From positions 446,592-502,444 of the forward strand of contig MNCI01003413.1 in the NCBI GenBank assembly GCA_015680685.1: 55,853 bases of DNA. The letters run 5' to 3'. The translations under genes and the position numbers were made by a program. The notes beneath the pieces were generated by a model. It had not been told where the DNA came from. It worked only from the letters and a program-made list of their open reading frames with translations, and did no database searches. Shown here in pieces: positions 22,301 through 34,540 of this stretch; the first letter of the stretch is position 1; the number at the start of each line of letters is the position of its first letter. Origin of the DNA: Gnetum montanum (lineage: Eukaryota; Streptophyta; Gnetopsida; Gnetales; Gnetaceae).

Positions 22301-23290
22301 TAAAAATTTTAAGCAAGAGCCCCTTGAACTAAAAATGCTACCAGCCTAAATGAAATATGTGTTTTTAAAAAATGGGAAGCTGATCATAAGCAATGCAAAT
22401 CTTACTTCAAAGCTAAAAAACATACTGTTGAATGTAGTTGAAAAATGGTTAGTAGCTTTTACTTAGTCATATCCTAAAATCACAGGGATTGATCCTAGGA
22501 TATGCTAGCATCACATCTACACTAATTTGGCCATGAACCCAAAGCGATAGCCATAAAGGCTATTGAATCCTAAGCTGAAGTAGATCATCAAAGAAAAAAT
22601 CGAAAAACTCCTCAAGGTAGGGTTCATTTATTCCATTGTGGATAGTGAGTGGGTTAGTCCACTTGTGATTGTGCCAAAGAAAGGTGGCATGTGGTGGGTA
22701 TGCATCAATTTTTTACTATTAAATATGGCAACATTCAAGGACCATTTTTCATTACCTTTTGTTGATTAGGTGTTGGACACAATATCTAGGCATTGCTACT
22801 ATAGTTTTCTAGATGGTTATAGTGGCTATAAGAAAATTAAAATTGCACCAAAGGATTAAGCAAAAACAACATTCATGAGTCCCTAGGGGACTTTTACATA
22901 TCACAAGATGTCTTTTGGTTTGTGCAATGCCCCTGGTAAACTCCAACACCTAGCTCTAAGCATTTCTCGACCACAAATCAATAGTGGTGTGGAAGTCTTC
23001 ATGGATAACTTCTCCACTTATGGAGCTACATTTGAGCAGGCCCTAGACTACCTTGAACAAGTGTTAAAATGATGTGTTGAAACCAACTTGTGGCTCAAGT
23101 GGCAAAAAAGTTACTGAATGGTCCAAGAAGGCATTGTATTGGGGCACAAAATATCACAAGCAAGAATTAAGGTACACCCAAAAAAAATAAGGATCATCCA
23201 AGGAATAACCTACCAAACAAAAACTATCACAAATGTTCAATCATTCCTTGGACATACTAGCTACCAGTGATGATTCATAGAGAATTTCTC
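22301..23290 (+). pseudogene. reverse transcriptase of D
   Basis: Ty3/gypsy RT. The conserved blocks are in order: WVSPLVIVPKKGG (about 22650), INFLLLNMATFKDHF with a stop for Gln soon after (about 22767), YYSFLDGYSGY (22796), MSFGLCNAP (about 22908) and the metal-binding motif, which reads FMDN instead of FMDD at 22998-23009. The thumb includes VLGHKIS (about 23140). Stops and the lost second Asp make it inactive. The KDHF-type RT with PBS Asp places it near Athila rather than the Tat RT found at 46076-47880. Confidence 0.8.
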
Positions 23291-23960
23291 TAAGATCACA
23301 AAGTTGTTGGTGAAACTAACACAAAAAGATGCTTTATTTGTTTGGATTGGGAAATATGAAAAAGCATTCCAACAGCTAAAAGAAAAACTTGTAAAAAATC
23401 CAATCCTACAAGCATCTAACTATTCTAGACCATTTCATGTCATGACAAATGCATCAAATTATGCCTTGGGAGCCATGCTTATGTAGATGGATGACAAGAA
23501 ACATCCATACTACATCCACTATGCTAACCAAAACATTGTGAGTGCACAACTGAACTACACCACCACAGAAAAAGAATTGATGACAATGGTGTTTTCTCTA
23601 GAGAAGTTTAGGCATTATGTTTTGGGATATAAGGTGTTTGTGCACATGAACCACAATTTTGTTTGCTTCCTAATGAACAAGCCAATAGTAAGTCTTCGTG
23701 TCATACAATGACTAGTGATCCTATAGGAATTTGATCTTACAATGGTAGATCAAAAGGACATTAAGAATGTGGTCACTAATCACTTGTCTCGATTGCAATG
23801 GGACAATAAAGAGGAAGANTTCACTAATCACTTGTCTCGATTGCAATGGGACAATAAAGAGGAAGAAAATCCACTATCTAATATGTTTCCTTATGAACTC
23901 CTCTTTTCCAGAGCTATAATTGAACAATTGCTCAATGAGCCTAAATGGTATAATGGCATT
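23291..23960 (+). pseudogene. RNase H of D
   Basis: RNase H domain following RT. The first catalytic Asp (DAS in E) is Asn (TNASNYALG, about 23449). The Glu-containing TTTEKEL (about 23560) is kept. The third Asp (HTDH in E) is Asn (HMNHN, about 23644). A stop lies at about 23484 and a 46-base duplication with an N at 23819 disturbs the end. Confidence 0.7.
23773..23866. repeat. 46-base duplication around one N (assembly join)
   Basis: 23773-23818 and 23821-23866 are identical, with an N at 23819. The second copy repeats the end of the RNase H segment in frame with no biological sense, as expected for an unmerged contig overlap. Confidence 0.8.
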
Positions 23961-25255
23961 CTCACCTATCTTCTCACCCAAGAGATGCCACAAGGGTTGG
24001 ACCACTAGAAGAAATAATAGTTTCTTCACTAGGTAAAACACTTCATGGAGATCAACAAACATCTCTATAAGGTGTGCACTGATGGTCTATTTTGTTGTTG
24101 TGTCCCTGATGCTAATCAATTGTGTGTTCTCTAAGATGCTCATGAAGGTCCTTGCAGAGGACACTATGCTAGGAGATGCACAGTCATTAAAATCCTGATG
24201 GTAGGGTACTACTAGCCAACAATATTCAAGGATGCTCACCATTACATCTACTCTTGTGAACAATGCCAATGAGATGATGGAATGATAGCTTGAATGAAGG
24301 GATCTCAACAATGGATTTAACCACTAGAACCCTTCAACACCTGGGGCATTGACTTCATGGGTTCCATCACATCCATATCAAATGGAAAGTTGTACATCAT
24401 AGTCATTGTTAACTACCATATGAAAAGGGTAGAAGAAGCAACCATCATCGACTATACATCTTCTACTGCTACTTGGTTTATACAACAAAATGTTGTAAAT
24501 AGATTTGGTATGCCACATGCATTAATTTCTGATAATGGAACTCACTTTACAAGAACTACTTTTTGGAAGCTTATGTAATTCTTGGGGGTTGAACATAAAC
24601 TCACAACACCCTATCATCCCCAAGCCAATGGTCAAGATAAGGTTACCAATAGGGAAATCATAAGGATTCTAATAAGAATTGTTAGAAAATATAGGAAAGA
24701 CTTAAGCACAAAACTCAACGTTTCCCTTTAGGCCTACCTCTTAACATGGAAACTTCCTATAGGCTACTCTTCCTATGAGCTTATATATGAAAAATTACCA
24801 ACACTTCCTATTCAATTCAAGCTCCATACACTTTCAACAACATGTGACCTCGACCTTGACTTGAATCTAGAACAAAAAGAAAGACTAATGAATCTCAACC
24901 TACTAGATGAAAATAAATTGTTAGCCCTATCATCTAATGAGTTGCACAAGGCATACAACAAAAATTACCATGACCTTAAAATCAGGAAAGTGAAATTTGA
25001 ACTGAGAGATAAGGTTCCCTACTAGAACCCTACACATGTGCCTTAACAAACTAAGTTCCAAATGTTGTGGGAAGGACCTTACATCATTTACAAAATTTTT
25101 TCTTCTAGAACCATGATGATCTACAAACCTAAGAGCCTAGACAAAAAATAGTTGGTCAACATCCAAGAAATCAAACCTTTCCATGAACATAAGCCAATTA
25201 ATACAACAAACACCTCATTAGATGGACAACCATGTTCCATATTTTAGATCTCCTC
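23961..25255 (+). pseudogene. integrase of D
   Basis: Ty3/gypsy integrase. The N-terminal zinc domain is recognisable (H at DAHEG, H at GGH-like RGHYAR, then CEQCQ, about 24138-24274). The core has the first Asp in WGIDFMG (about 24345) and the second in SDNGTH (about 24530). At the catalytic Glu position, 35 residues after the second Asp, is Lys (codon 24639-24641). The C-terminal part ends near LDGQPCSIF, as in E. No chromodomain was identified. Several TAG/TAA stops. Confidence 0.8.
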
Positions 25256-25923
25256 CTTTCAACTTAGTTGTGGGGGAGATGACCACCCATGCTAACCATA
25301 TAAGTGGCTCCTCAGTTTTTTAACTTTTTATTTTACATATTTTTTGTTTTGCAACTTTTTGTTTTACATTTTTTTTATTTTACATCTTCTTGTTTTCATG
25401 TTATTAATATTTTCTAGTTTTTTTTTACACCATTGTTAGGACATTTTCTATTTCTTTACAATTTTACACTTTCTTTTATATTTTATTTTATTTTATTTTT
25501 GTGTGGTTTTCTAACTTTTTATTACTAAGTGCCTAGCACAATGGTAATTCATTACTTGATGGTGGTATGCGCTATTTTGTTATTTGATTGTTGGTGTCTA
25601 GATTCTAGCTTTGAATTTTGTTACTAATGATTAGGACATGGTTTCTTTTTCATGCAATAGGTAGTAAGTTCACAACATCTACCCATCCAAGAACTTTATG
25701 GCTTTCCTTATTCTAGAAATGTGCAGTCTCTTTTTTATTAATCAAACTTTAACAAACTTGTGACTTTGGTAGTTTCTAGAATTGTAAAGGATTCAAAGAT
25801 TTGAACAGGGTTTGAATTCAAGGGGATTCAATATTCTTTATGTCTTTCTACTTGCTTGGGTGCATGTGTGTTTTCATGGACTTCTTACTGTTTCATGTCA
25901 ATTAATAAAGGAAGTTGAATAAG

Positions 25924-26090
25924 TCTTTGCATGGTGTGGTTCTCATCACAAAAAAAAAACCTTAAAAATAATGGGAATTCAAAGCACACCCCTTAGACAA
26001 AATAAATGCATATATCTTTACATGGTGTGGTTTCCATTTCCAAAAAAAAAAGATGGGAATTCAAAGCACACCCCTTAGACACAAGAAATG
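25924..26090 (+). repeat. ~91-base tandem duplication in the spacer of D
   Basis: Copy 1 starts at TCTTTGCATGG (25924) and copy 2 at TCTTTACATGG (26015). Each contains an A-run followed by GGGAATTCAAAGCACACCCC. E has a single copy (about 35769-35854, minus strand), so the duplication is specific to D. Confidence 0.75.
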
Positions 26091-26559
26091 GGCTACAAGC
26101 ACTAGTTATGAGACTAGAAAGACATGTTACCCATGTCTAAAGGTCCCCTCTAACTAAGGCCCTTCCTCACTTCCTACTTCTCTTTTCTTCTTTGATAAGG
26201 AATAGTGGTTGTTTTGTGGAAGTACTCTTGTGTCCCAGGGAGATGAACTGGTCTTAGAATGATGATGTGAAGTCATTGAACATGGTTGGTTTTGTTCTGG
26301 ATTACTGATGGATCCTATCAAGTAATTTAACCATAAAATTCACAAGGGACTTTATGTGACCTTAATCAGGAACTCCATTCCACTCTCTCTCTCTCATTCA
26401 TCTATGCTTTCTATGTCTCACCCCACTACTAGTTTCATGCTCTTGTTCAATGTCCTAGTCTGATGTGCCAAAATTCTTTGGTAGTTTCTTCTAGGTTTTT
26501 GTACTTAACCTTTCATAACCATTAATCATGCATGGAGCCCAAGGACTCTTTGGTTTGAA

Positions 26560-26615
26560 GTTATGCAAGGGCATAAAAGTCTTGTACCTACTTTGGGACA
26601 ACCCACTTGCATATC
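26560..26615 (+). repeat. conserved inverted-repeat block (D copy)
   Basis: GTTATGCAAG (26560-26569) and CTTGCATATC (26606-26615) can pair over TATGCAAG (8 bases). The core is CTACTTTGGG...CCCA. Same position in the spacer as in A and E. Confidence 0.6.
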
Positions 26616-27112
26616 TTTTGGCTGGATTAGTTAAGTTCTTTATCCTTAGACACTCTTATAATAAAATTCTTTTGTTTACCTCATCAATGGCATCTGATTG
26701 TGCACATCTTCACAACATTTTTCAATGAAATTTCCTTTTTATTGTTGTGAATTCTTACATCCTCTTCAAATATTCTCTTGTGTTGAACTTTTTTAAATTT
26801 AATAGACCACTTATCTACTTTACCCTATATGTCATCCTTCCCACTAATGCTCCTTAAGGAATCAATCTACCACAATCACAACCTAGCTGAGTATAACCAC
26901 CAATGAGAAAAGGCATTTAAAAGCTATGGGTTACACATTGCATACTAATTCATGATTCTATTATGATTGTAGTGAGAAGCATGGACTGGAAGTAGAACTA
27001 TCTTCACCAAGGATGATACGACAATGCCACATGATGAGGAGCATTCATGATCATGGGATCTTCTCTCCCACTCTTTAGCTACCAAGAGGCATTGGATGTC
27101 AATTTTATCCAT

Positions 27113-27727
27113 GGTGTGTACAGATCTTTATTCAAGCACTGATGTACCTGAGTGTAGTAGTGTGATGAGAATAAAAATGAACCCTTTTGATAATCCTTGC
27201 AAGATTGAGAATAGATTAATGTTTTCTTTAATGCACTTTACTTTCATGCACTTTACTTTAATGCACTTTAATTAAGTAATTAATTTCCAGTTGTTAATAA
27301 AAAAAAATTAGGACCACTTCAAGCATACATGTAGGACTTAGTAACCCAGGAACGCTTAACGTTTGATAGCCTAGGAGCACTATACATGTTCAAAATATGT
27401 CCAGGAAAGTGGGATGGGTACTTGTGTTAGGCTAGCTAGGCAATGAATGAATTAGATCTTAAATTTCTCTACCTTTCATTCTTGTTGTAGGTGATTAAAT
27501 GTATAAAACATAAAATGATAAAAATAATGTACCTCAATTACACTTAAACCATATCCATGAGCTTCATAAGTGTAATGGGAAAGACAACAAATATTCTCAA
27601 TGTCCATTTCACTTCCTAGAGGAACTAATGCACTGGAGAACTATAGGTCCATAGAATTTGACCAGATCACATGTGAATCCCTTAGTGATTCATATGGTTG
27701 TGTGTAGAGGTACCTTACTCCTCATCA
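27113..27727 (+). repeat. 3' LTR of D, U3 missing
   Basis: Aligns with the 5' LTR from GTGTACAGATC to the terminal CTCATCA. Most of U3, including the TATA box, is absent. A possible U3 scrap (GGATGTCAA...ATCCATG) lies at 27093-27112. Confidence 0.8.
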
Positions 27728-27732
27728 CTTTT
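27728..27732. repeat. target-site duplication of D, right copy
   Basis: CTTTT, matching CTTTC at 18782-18786 with one C/T change. Confidence 0.55.
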
Positions 27733-28140
27733 CAAATTTTTGTCTTAGAAATGATAAGCTTATCGTGTATTTTAATGAATGTAGACTAGATAAATATGAT
27801 GTCTTCAAGATGTCGAAGATATCTAGAATCAATGGCTTAGCTCTCATAAGTCTTTCCAACATCTTCTCATGCTAAGCTACACTTATGTCTCTTATATAAA
27901 TCCTTTCATATATCAGGATGCCTATCATTATAGTGATGTTTGGAATTAGTACTCTAAGAACATCACTTCTACAACTATCTGTAGACCTTTCCTTGGCATT
28001 TTTGTATCCATATTTTTTTTATAACTAAAACAAATGTGGTTTTGACATTATTTTATTCACTTGGGCTATTAAACTACGCAAAAATCATCATCATAAGTTA
28101 TGTTGTCAAGTTTCATTGGCTACTAGAAGGTGTTCTTAAG
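27733..28140 (-). other. host sequence continuing right of D
   Basis: By the target duplication this continues the sequence left of 18787. The minus strand is partly open with a Leu/Lys/Ser-rich, helix-prone frame running to the insertion point. This is consistent with the coiled-coil ORF pieces at 17481-18781, but similarity to B is not clear. Confidence 0.3.
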
Positions 28141-28750
28141 CATGAGCTAGTATATCAGCATTAGTTTCAACTCTCTTGGAAATTTTGGAAATAAAAAATC
28201 TCTTAGTATCATATAGGTAATTTGGGTATGATGATGCTAGCATTAGGGTCACTTACCTTAGTTACCATTGCATCACCATGTCTATACTTTTCTCTTAGCT
28301 TTAGTTTCACCTCCATTGAACCTCTAAAGACTAGTTTGCATTAAGCCCAAGATGATAGGGATTAATTTTGGTAGTTTGGGAAAGTTTTGCAAGATACAAA
28401 ATGATACATCAAATAGCATAACTTTTCAAGTGTTTCTAGGTGATGTTAATGTTGGCTTAATAAAATCTATAGCATGCATCACACTTTTTTCTTTTAGCCA
28501 CAGTTTTAACTCCATGCCTCTTGTAATCTATCTACATCAATCTTGGAACAATAGGCATCAACTTTGGAAATTTTAGTAAGTTTCAAAAGACATGAAATAA
28601 CACATGAAACATTACATTTTATATAAGTATGACTAGGTGATGTTGACACTAGCAGCAACATCAGTTGCCTTAGTCAAATTTGTAGCATGCATCATAAGAT
28701 TACCTTTAGATCATAGTTTTGGATCTCGTGTGATTCCTAGCACTCATTTG
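28140..28750. repeat. degenerate tandem repeat, ~200-210-base unit
   Basis: Three diverged units share three anchors: a TTTGG.A.TTTGG-like stretch (28171, 28365, 28561), GGTGATGTT or GATGATGCTAGC (28231, 28441, 28639) and GCATGCATCA (about 28265, 28470, 28686). A weaker fourth unit may start near 28770. If they belong to element F, they lie downstream of its integrase, where Ogre/Tat elements often carry tandem repeats. Confidence 0.6.
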
Positions 28751-29939
28751 ACATTGTCATGACATGTTCAACATTAATCCAAGCATTGACAATGGCTCCT
28801 AGGATCCAAGAATGGCTATTGAAGATGTAGTATAGGTACTAATGCTAATTCAGGTGGTGCACTAGTGCTAGCATCTTATGTCACTATCATCACTTCTTGC
28901 ATACAAACTTCTAGTTTTCAAAAACAAACTCTAGGTAATTACACTTAATCTTGGAAAAGTGTTGAAAAGCCTAATCCTATAAATATCAAGCCAAAATATC
29001 ATTTCAAGATTGATTTCTTGAGATCTAAGAGAAGTTTTGGAGCTTTAAAAGATTCAGAGCATGAGTACTTGCATTCACTACATCACCTAAATGCTCCATG
29101 GCCACCTTAGAATAACTTGGAATCTTTGAGGTTACTTCTAGTGTCCAAGTCATCTTCAACACATGAGAATAAACTAATATCAATGTTAGCATCAAAAGTA
29201 CCAATGTGAGCAACAATAGTACCAGTGTCAATGTTACCTATAAGACAATCCATGGAAAGGACCTTTTTTTTTTAACCTCAAATTAACTGTAAACAATGAT
29301 AGAAAATCCTCCAATCATATCTACATCATAAGAGGTTAAAATTCAACCTCAAAATCCTTAATTTGATCATAAAATGAGTTTCTATTGCTAGTTTTATTGC
29401 ATAGTTTTTATTTTCTTAACATTACAGTACTTAATCCTCCCTAGAAGGATAACTCTATCCATTTACTTAATTAAACATTTTCATTCTCTAGGAAAGATAT
29501 TGAAATCCTTTTTAACATATCTAGTTTCTCATTTTGTTATTAGTGGAAATATGAAGAAAATAGATAGAGAAATAGTGGAACATGATATAGAGAGGGGGAA
29601 GCTATAAACAAAATAATGCAAATAAAATAGGATTTATAGTAAACCTATTATTATGACATAGTATGTATCCTATTGTAATAGAGAGAAGCTAATAAAAAGT
29701 AAGTTGCCACTAGGAGAATACATGTTTGATCTCAAATAGTCAGTAAGTTCAATGTTATGATAAGTAGCTTGATATATAGAGTAGCACTTTAGGAAAATTA
29801 TATTGATGACAAATGAAAATTAACATCCTTCTAAATTAGACAAAATGTAGATGCCATTTTGCAAAGATGAAACCACCAGAAAATAATGCTATCATTTGAA
29901 GGAGAACTTTGTATCTCTAGAGTTTAAAAAGTGGTAAAT
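28751..29939. other. unassigned, probably 3' region of F
   Basis: AT-rich. It includes short GT/AC-rich wording at 29170-29240 reminiscent of the preceding repeat. I found no coding frame or LTR terminus. Confidence 0.35.
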
Positions 29940-30794
29940 GACTAGATCATCTTCATCAATCTCTTTGATTTTAATGTGTCAAGAGTAGCAACATTGAAAG
30001 TCTTCTTAATATTCATGTAGATGCTAAAGAGAGGCTTTCTATTATTCTTCAAGGAGATCCAACTTAATGCATCGCTTAATGTTGTTATCTTAATCTAAAT
30101 ACCAATCATGTAGAGCAACATGGAGAGATGGGATACAAAGATTAACTAGTAACACTATCTTGGAAACATAGGTTAGAAAATATGGGGTATGACTAATGAC
30201 TATATGAAAGGTAGTATGGTAGATCCAAAGAGCATGCAATAATTGTATATGCTAATTAGATTGGGTTTTATTAACCATGATATAGAGAAAATAGATAAGA
30301 GTTTTATTTATGGATTTAACTTTACCATTAGATTGTGGGTAATAAGGTGAAGAAAATGACTAGGTGATAGGATACATGGAGCAAAAATTAGTTGCCTTCT
30401 TACTTTTGAATTAAATTTTATTATTAGTTACAATTTTGAGAGGTATACCAAAGTGAATTATTAAGTGGTCAAAAATGAAGCGATAAATGAAGCAAGACTT
30501 CATGAAATGCAAAGGAATGATTTCTAACCACCTAGTAAAATATTCTATAGCAATCAAAATTGATTGGCTCCTAGCAAATAAAGAAGAATTAAGAGCACTA
30601 ATGAGATCTAGACCCCATTTTTGAAAAGGCCATGTAATCTTAGATATATTAAGCTCTTGTGAAGGAAGATAATAAGTGGTACATGCCTTTGGTGAGTGTT
30701 GAATGTTTTTACTGGATTATAATCATCTTTAGTTAAGGTTGGTCACCAATAGCCTAAAGAAATGATATGAGCAGTTAAAGATCATGATCTTGCA
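29940..30794 (-). pseudogene. integrase of Tat/Ogre-type element F
   Basis: The minus strand shows, in order, the end of the zinc domain region, the core start with WGLDLI (first Asp), IAIEYFTRWLE, FGIPLKIVTNN (second Asp position is Asn) and YYPQSNG, followed by Lys at the Glu position (codon 30315-30317) and INKT. This is the Tat-lineage pattern (YFTKWVEA..., PYYPQSNGQ...), different from D and E. Frames shift and several stops occur. The upstream RNase H/RT of the same lineage lies at 46076-47880; copia element G sits between. Confidence 0.65.
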
Positions 30795-31545
30795 AAGACG
30801 ATGTCCTTCCAGAATGAAGGTTTGATGTAGAAAGATGTCTCAATCTCAAAGAAGACATCTCTAGTGACCATTAAATAGTTGTTGCATGAACTCCAAGTTG
30901 TTTTCAGAAATGTATTGGCTATAAGAAGGCTTCATTCCATTGGAAAATTAGCAAGCATTGTGTACTATCAAGTGTTATTATCAAGCAATCATTGTATACA
31001 TCATTCTCTTATTATTGTTCCATATTGTACTATCTTTTGTCTATTGTAAGTGGTTAAAGTGAGTTGTACATAAAAGTACAAGGATTAGAAAATTTAGTTG
31101 CATTCTTTTCTTGTAATTTTTTTCTCTTTTGTTATCCTATGGGGTTTATGTGCTTCTTTCAAGAAAGCATATTGCTTGAGCTTGTTAGGATCCTATGGGA
31201 TTTAGTGTTGGTGTAGCACCATAACACTTCAGAGTGGAGCTCAAGTTGTAAAGGTGGTGGGATGCTGGAAACCACATTCTAAGCTTGTTAGGACCTTGTG
31301 GGGTTGAGTGGATTCATTGTGTCAAACCAACCCTTAGTAGATCTTAGATCTTGTATAGGGTATGATACCCTTCAAATCAAATTTTGAGAGCAAAAAAGTC
31401 TAGAGGTGTGCTAGCAAACTACCCTCTAAGTGTGGACTACCCAAGCTGGGAAACCACATTAATTTTGATGTATGCTTTGTTTCAAAGAATTTTTAATTTG
31501 GAGAACTTATTCATGCCACTTTCCTTCTAAGTTTAATGATCCTCA
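30795..31545 (+). repeat. 5' LTR of G, left part missing
   Basis: Aligns with 45308-46075 of the 3' LTR. The first roughly 420 bases of U3 are absent, so the left junction with F is not the original insertion end. It ends CCTCA at 31545. Confidence 0.75.
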
Positions 31546-31547
31546 AG

Positions 31548-31559
31548 TGGTATCAAAGC
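31548..31559 (+). other. tRNA-iMet primer-binding site of G
   Basis: TGGTATCAAAGC, one base from the plant copia consensus TGGTATCAGAGC, two bases after the LTR end. Confidence 0.85.
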
Positions 31560-31598
31560 TTGGTACTTTTCTTTGTCATCAAGTTCAATATTGAACAA

Positions 31599-33300
31599 AT
31601 GGAGAGGACATCTTATACAAAGACATCCATGTTTAATGGATTCAACTTCACCTATTGGAAAGCTAGGATGCAAGGATTCTTTGAATCTATGGAGTTCAAA
31701 GTTTGAAAGTCCATCCATGAAAGTGATACTTTGCCTATCGACATCTCCACTAGAACCATAAAGCCTTGCAAGAAATGGAGTCAAGAAGAAAATAATAAGT
31801 TCATGTTTGAATCTAAAGAAAAATTGTTTATATTGTGATTTAAATAAATCAGATTTTAATAGAGTAGCAGGATGTAAATGGCCAAAGAAATTTGACAAAC
31901 TTTAGAGGCCACCTATGAAGGAACCTCTATAGTTAAATAATCAAAGTTTTTGATTTTACAAAGTGAATATGATAAGCTAAAAATGAGAGAAGGTGAGAAA
32001 ATAAAAGATTACTTTTCTAGGGCAAATAATCTTGTTATGGCTATTAGAGGTACTAGCTAAGATCTACCAGAGAGTGATGCCATCATTAAAATGACTAGGA
32101 CACTTCAGCTGGAGTTCAAACCAAAGGTCATGACCATGAAGGAAATCAAAGATTTTTCAACTCCAAAATTTGAAGATCTTGAAAGTTCTCTAATTGCTTA
32201 CAAAATGAATCTCATAAGAGAAGGAGCTATCCAAGAAAATCCCATCACTCTAAAAACTTCCTCCAAGGATAAGGAGCTCAATGAGCATGATGAGGTCAGC
32301 GAAGATGAGATTTCCTTTCTCTCAAGGAAGCTACAACAATTGATAGCAAGAAGAAGTAAGGGTTCATATCAACAAAGATCCAATTTTTTTAAAGGTAAAG
32401 AAATACGTAAAAACATTTTAAATTCTAACATTGATTTCTCTTCTATAGAATGTTTAATTTGTGGTGAAAGAGACCATATCATCTTCGAATATCCTAGCAA
32501 TATTAGGGTGCAACAAAAGAATAGATCCAATGATGAGGAATTGAAAAAGACAAACTTATACATAAGTTGGGATGATGGTAAACAAAGTGAAGAGGAAGTA
32601 GATGAATCTAACAAAGATTCTCAACTCATACACATGGCTCTAACAAAGGAAGATTTACTTCAAGCTACTAATGATCTACAAGATAAAAATGATGAAAGGT
32701 ATAGTGAATTATGAGAAGAGATTCTCATCCCTCATTACTTGATTAGAAAGGTAAAGAAATTTTTAAATAAAAAACTTGATGCAATTATCACTAAGTTAGA
32801 AGGATAAATCTCATACACAAGAGCTAATATTCAAAAACTAACCTCTTTTAACAAGGATTGTAGAGATCTTCTAGGAGGAGAAACACATGAAAGTTAGCCT
32901 AGGAATGAAAATGAACAAAAAGTCTCACAAGAGGGTACAAGCTCAAGCACCAACACAATCAGGTTTAATAATGTCATTTGTAAGGATAATAATTTATTTT
33001 TTTGGAAAAATTATGGTATAAAAAAAATCTTGGTTATTCTCATGATGATCAAAATAATATTGATGCTTAGTCTTGTCAAAAAGGCTCTGGTAAGATTATT
33101 TTGCAAACAACAACAAATGAGAATAAAAAGAAATGGAGAATTAAAAATTTCCTAAGAGACACAAATGATCCAATAAGTGATCATGAAAAACATCATCAAT
33201 TAGAGTCATCATACAAAAGATCTAATGTAAGTGAACCAAAAGGTAAGGAGGTATTTCATGATAGAGAACCTCATCTCAAAATTCATTAGTCTTCCTACTC
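31599..33300 (+). pseudogene. gag: copia-type gag of G
   Basis: The ATG at 31599 follows the primer-binding site by 39 bases. The N-terminal part has the copia Gag pattern NGFNFTYWKARM (about 31632). The middle includes the family's LKMREGEKIKDYFSR-like stretch (about 31975). An open block (32091-32714) contains the zinc knuckle CLICGERDH.IFEY (32451-32492), in which the last Cys is Tyr. An acidic/Lys-rich helical tail with several stops follows. It is longer than typical short copia Gags, as in SIRE-like elements. No pol frame follows. Confidence 0.8.
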
Positions 33301-33693
33301 TTATTTACAAGCAAGGTAAGTCAAGGTAAGTTTCTATCTCCTTTCTTGCTAAATTTTATGAATTCTAAATTATTTTTGACATATAAGGAATTTTTCCTCT
33401 TAATTAGATCTCATAAGAGAATTTTTCTCCTAAATAATTATTTATAGTATTCTTTATGTGCATATAAGCATGGTTTTCTAAAAATTTTTGGTGTGGCATT
33501 TGAATTGAATCTATTGGGTACTTACTTTGGCTGCATTTACGATGAACTATACATTATTATATTTTTTTGGAATATTCAAGATTTTAAATTGGCTACTTTG
33601 ATAAAAATCATGAATCTTTTGAAGAACCTTTTTTAGAGGTCTCAGTACAAATAGGAGACTCTAATCTCCACACTAAATTTTAGCAGTGGTTTG
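33301..33693 (+). other. non-coding interior of G, left of E
   Basis: AT-rich, no frame kept and no integrase or RT motif. It ends at the target-site duplication of E. Confidence 0.5.
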
Positions 33694-33698
33694 CAAGG
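33694..33698. repeat. target-site duplication of E, left copy
   Basis: CAAGG, identical to 43632-43636. Confidence 0.9.
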
Positions 33699-34527
33699 TG
33701 ATGAGTGGCGAGGTACTCCTACAATCAACCATATGAATATGAGCGTTACACGCACGATCTGGTTCAACTCCATAGACTAAGTGCCTACATGTCTTATGGA
33801 ACACTTAAGGCTAATCAGTCGTTGTCTTCCCAAGCTCACTTGTATTTTTCATAGTTGTATGGTTAAGTAAACTTGAGGTATATGATTTTTATATCTTTTA
33901 TGTTTTATCGCCTATGCTAAGAGAGGAAAGGATGAAGAGACTAATAACTAACTTTAACTAACTAAGCTTTAATTAACCTAGCATCAGTATCCATTCCCAC
34001 TTGTCGTTTCACACCCTGAACCAATGCAATGCTACTGGGATTACCAAATGTTATTCATTACTGGGATTACCAAGCATAACGCACCTACTCGAAGTGGTCG
34101 TACTGAATGCACTTAACTAGGAGTTGAGGGTTGAGAGAGATTTAATTAACTAATAAATCATTTAAACATTTCACAATAATTAAAGTCCTATTTAGATTAG
34201 TCCATGCACTACAAGGTTTATCCAAAAGTTCATCTTTATTTCCGTACACAAACATGTGCTCAGGTACAATATTTGCTCGAATAAAGATCTATTCACTTTG
34301 GGACTCCTACTGCGGGCACATGAAATTATTCTAACTTTGGAATGGAAAAATAGCAAGATTTTGGCTAAAGTCTAGATCTAGATAGTGAAACAAGGGAGAG
34401 CCACCTCTTATTTATAGATTTGACGACGTGCTACAATATCGCGTATACGATACCGTGTATGTGATATCACGATGGATGCAATATCACATACACAATATTG
34501 TAGCCCATGCGATATCGTGTCCCATCA
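33699..34527 (-). repeat. 3' LTR of E
   Basis: 829 bases, TGATGA at the left end and TCATCA at the right (plus strand). U3 (34436-34520) has GATATC/CGATATCG palindromes. A TATA box (minus strand TATAAATAAG) is near 34415-34425. Confidence 0.95.
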
Positions 34528-34540
34528 TACCTCCATGACT
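34528..34540 (-). other. polypurine tract of E
   Basis: The minus strand reads CAGTCATGGAGGTA before TGATGGG, after the conserved ACTCAAGGATGAG. Confidence 0.75.

Larger units (their letters stand above)
25256..27112 (+). other. 3' spacer of D
   Basis: No gene supported. It contains T-rich runs (25320-25510), a tandem duplication (25924-26090) and the conserved inverted-repeat block (26560-26615). Much of it is alignable with the spacer of E (34541-36424, minus strand), showing the two share an untranslated 3' region. The 3' end lacks a visible polypurine tract. Confidence 0.6.
18787..27727 (+). mobile_element. Ty3/gypsy element D (Athila/Tat-like PBS)
   Basis: Plus strand: 5' LTR, PBS, gag without its core, protease, RT, RNase H, integrase, 1.9-kb spacer, 3' LTR without most of U3. 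It is flanked by CTTTC/CTTTT. Its proteins are closest to element E in this window but carry many more stops and active-site losses (protease D to N, RT FMDD to FMDN, RNase H D to N), so it cannot code for itself. Confidence 0.85.

Noticed and set aside
32091-32714. The 207-residue open frame as a host gene
   Set aside because: It is the middle of copia gag: zinc knuckle, frame context and PBS/LTR upstream all agree.
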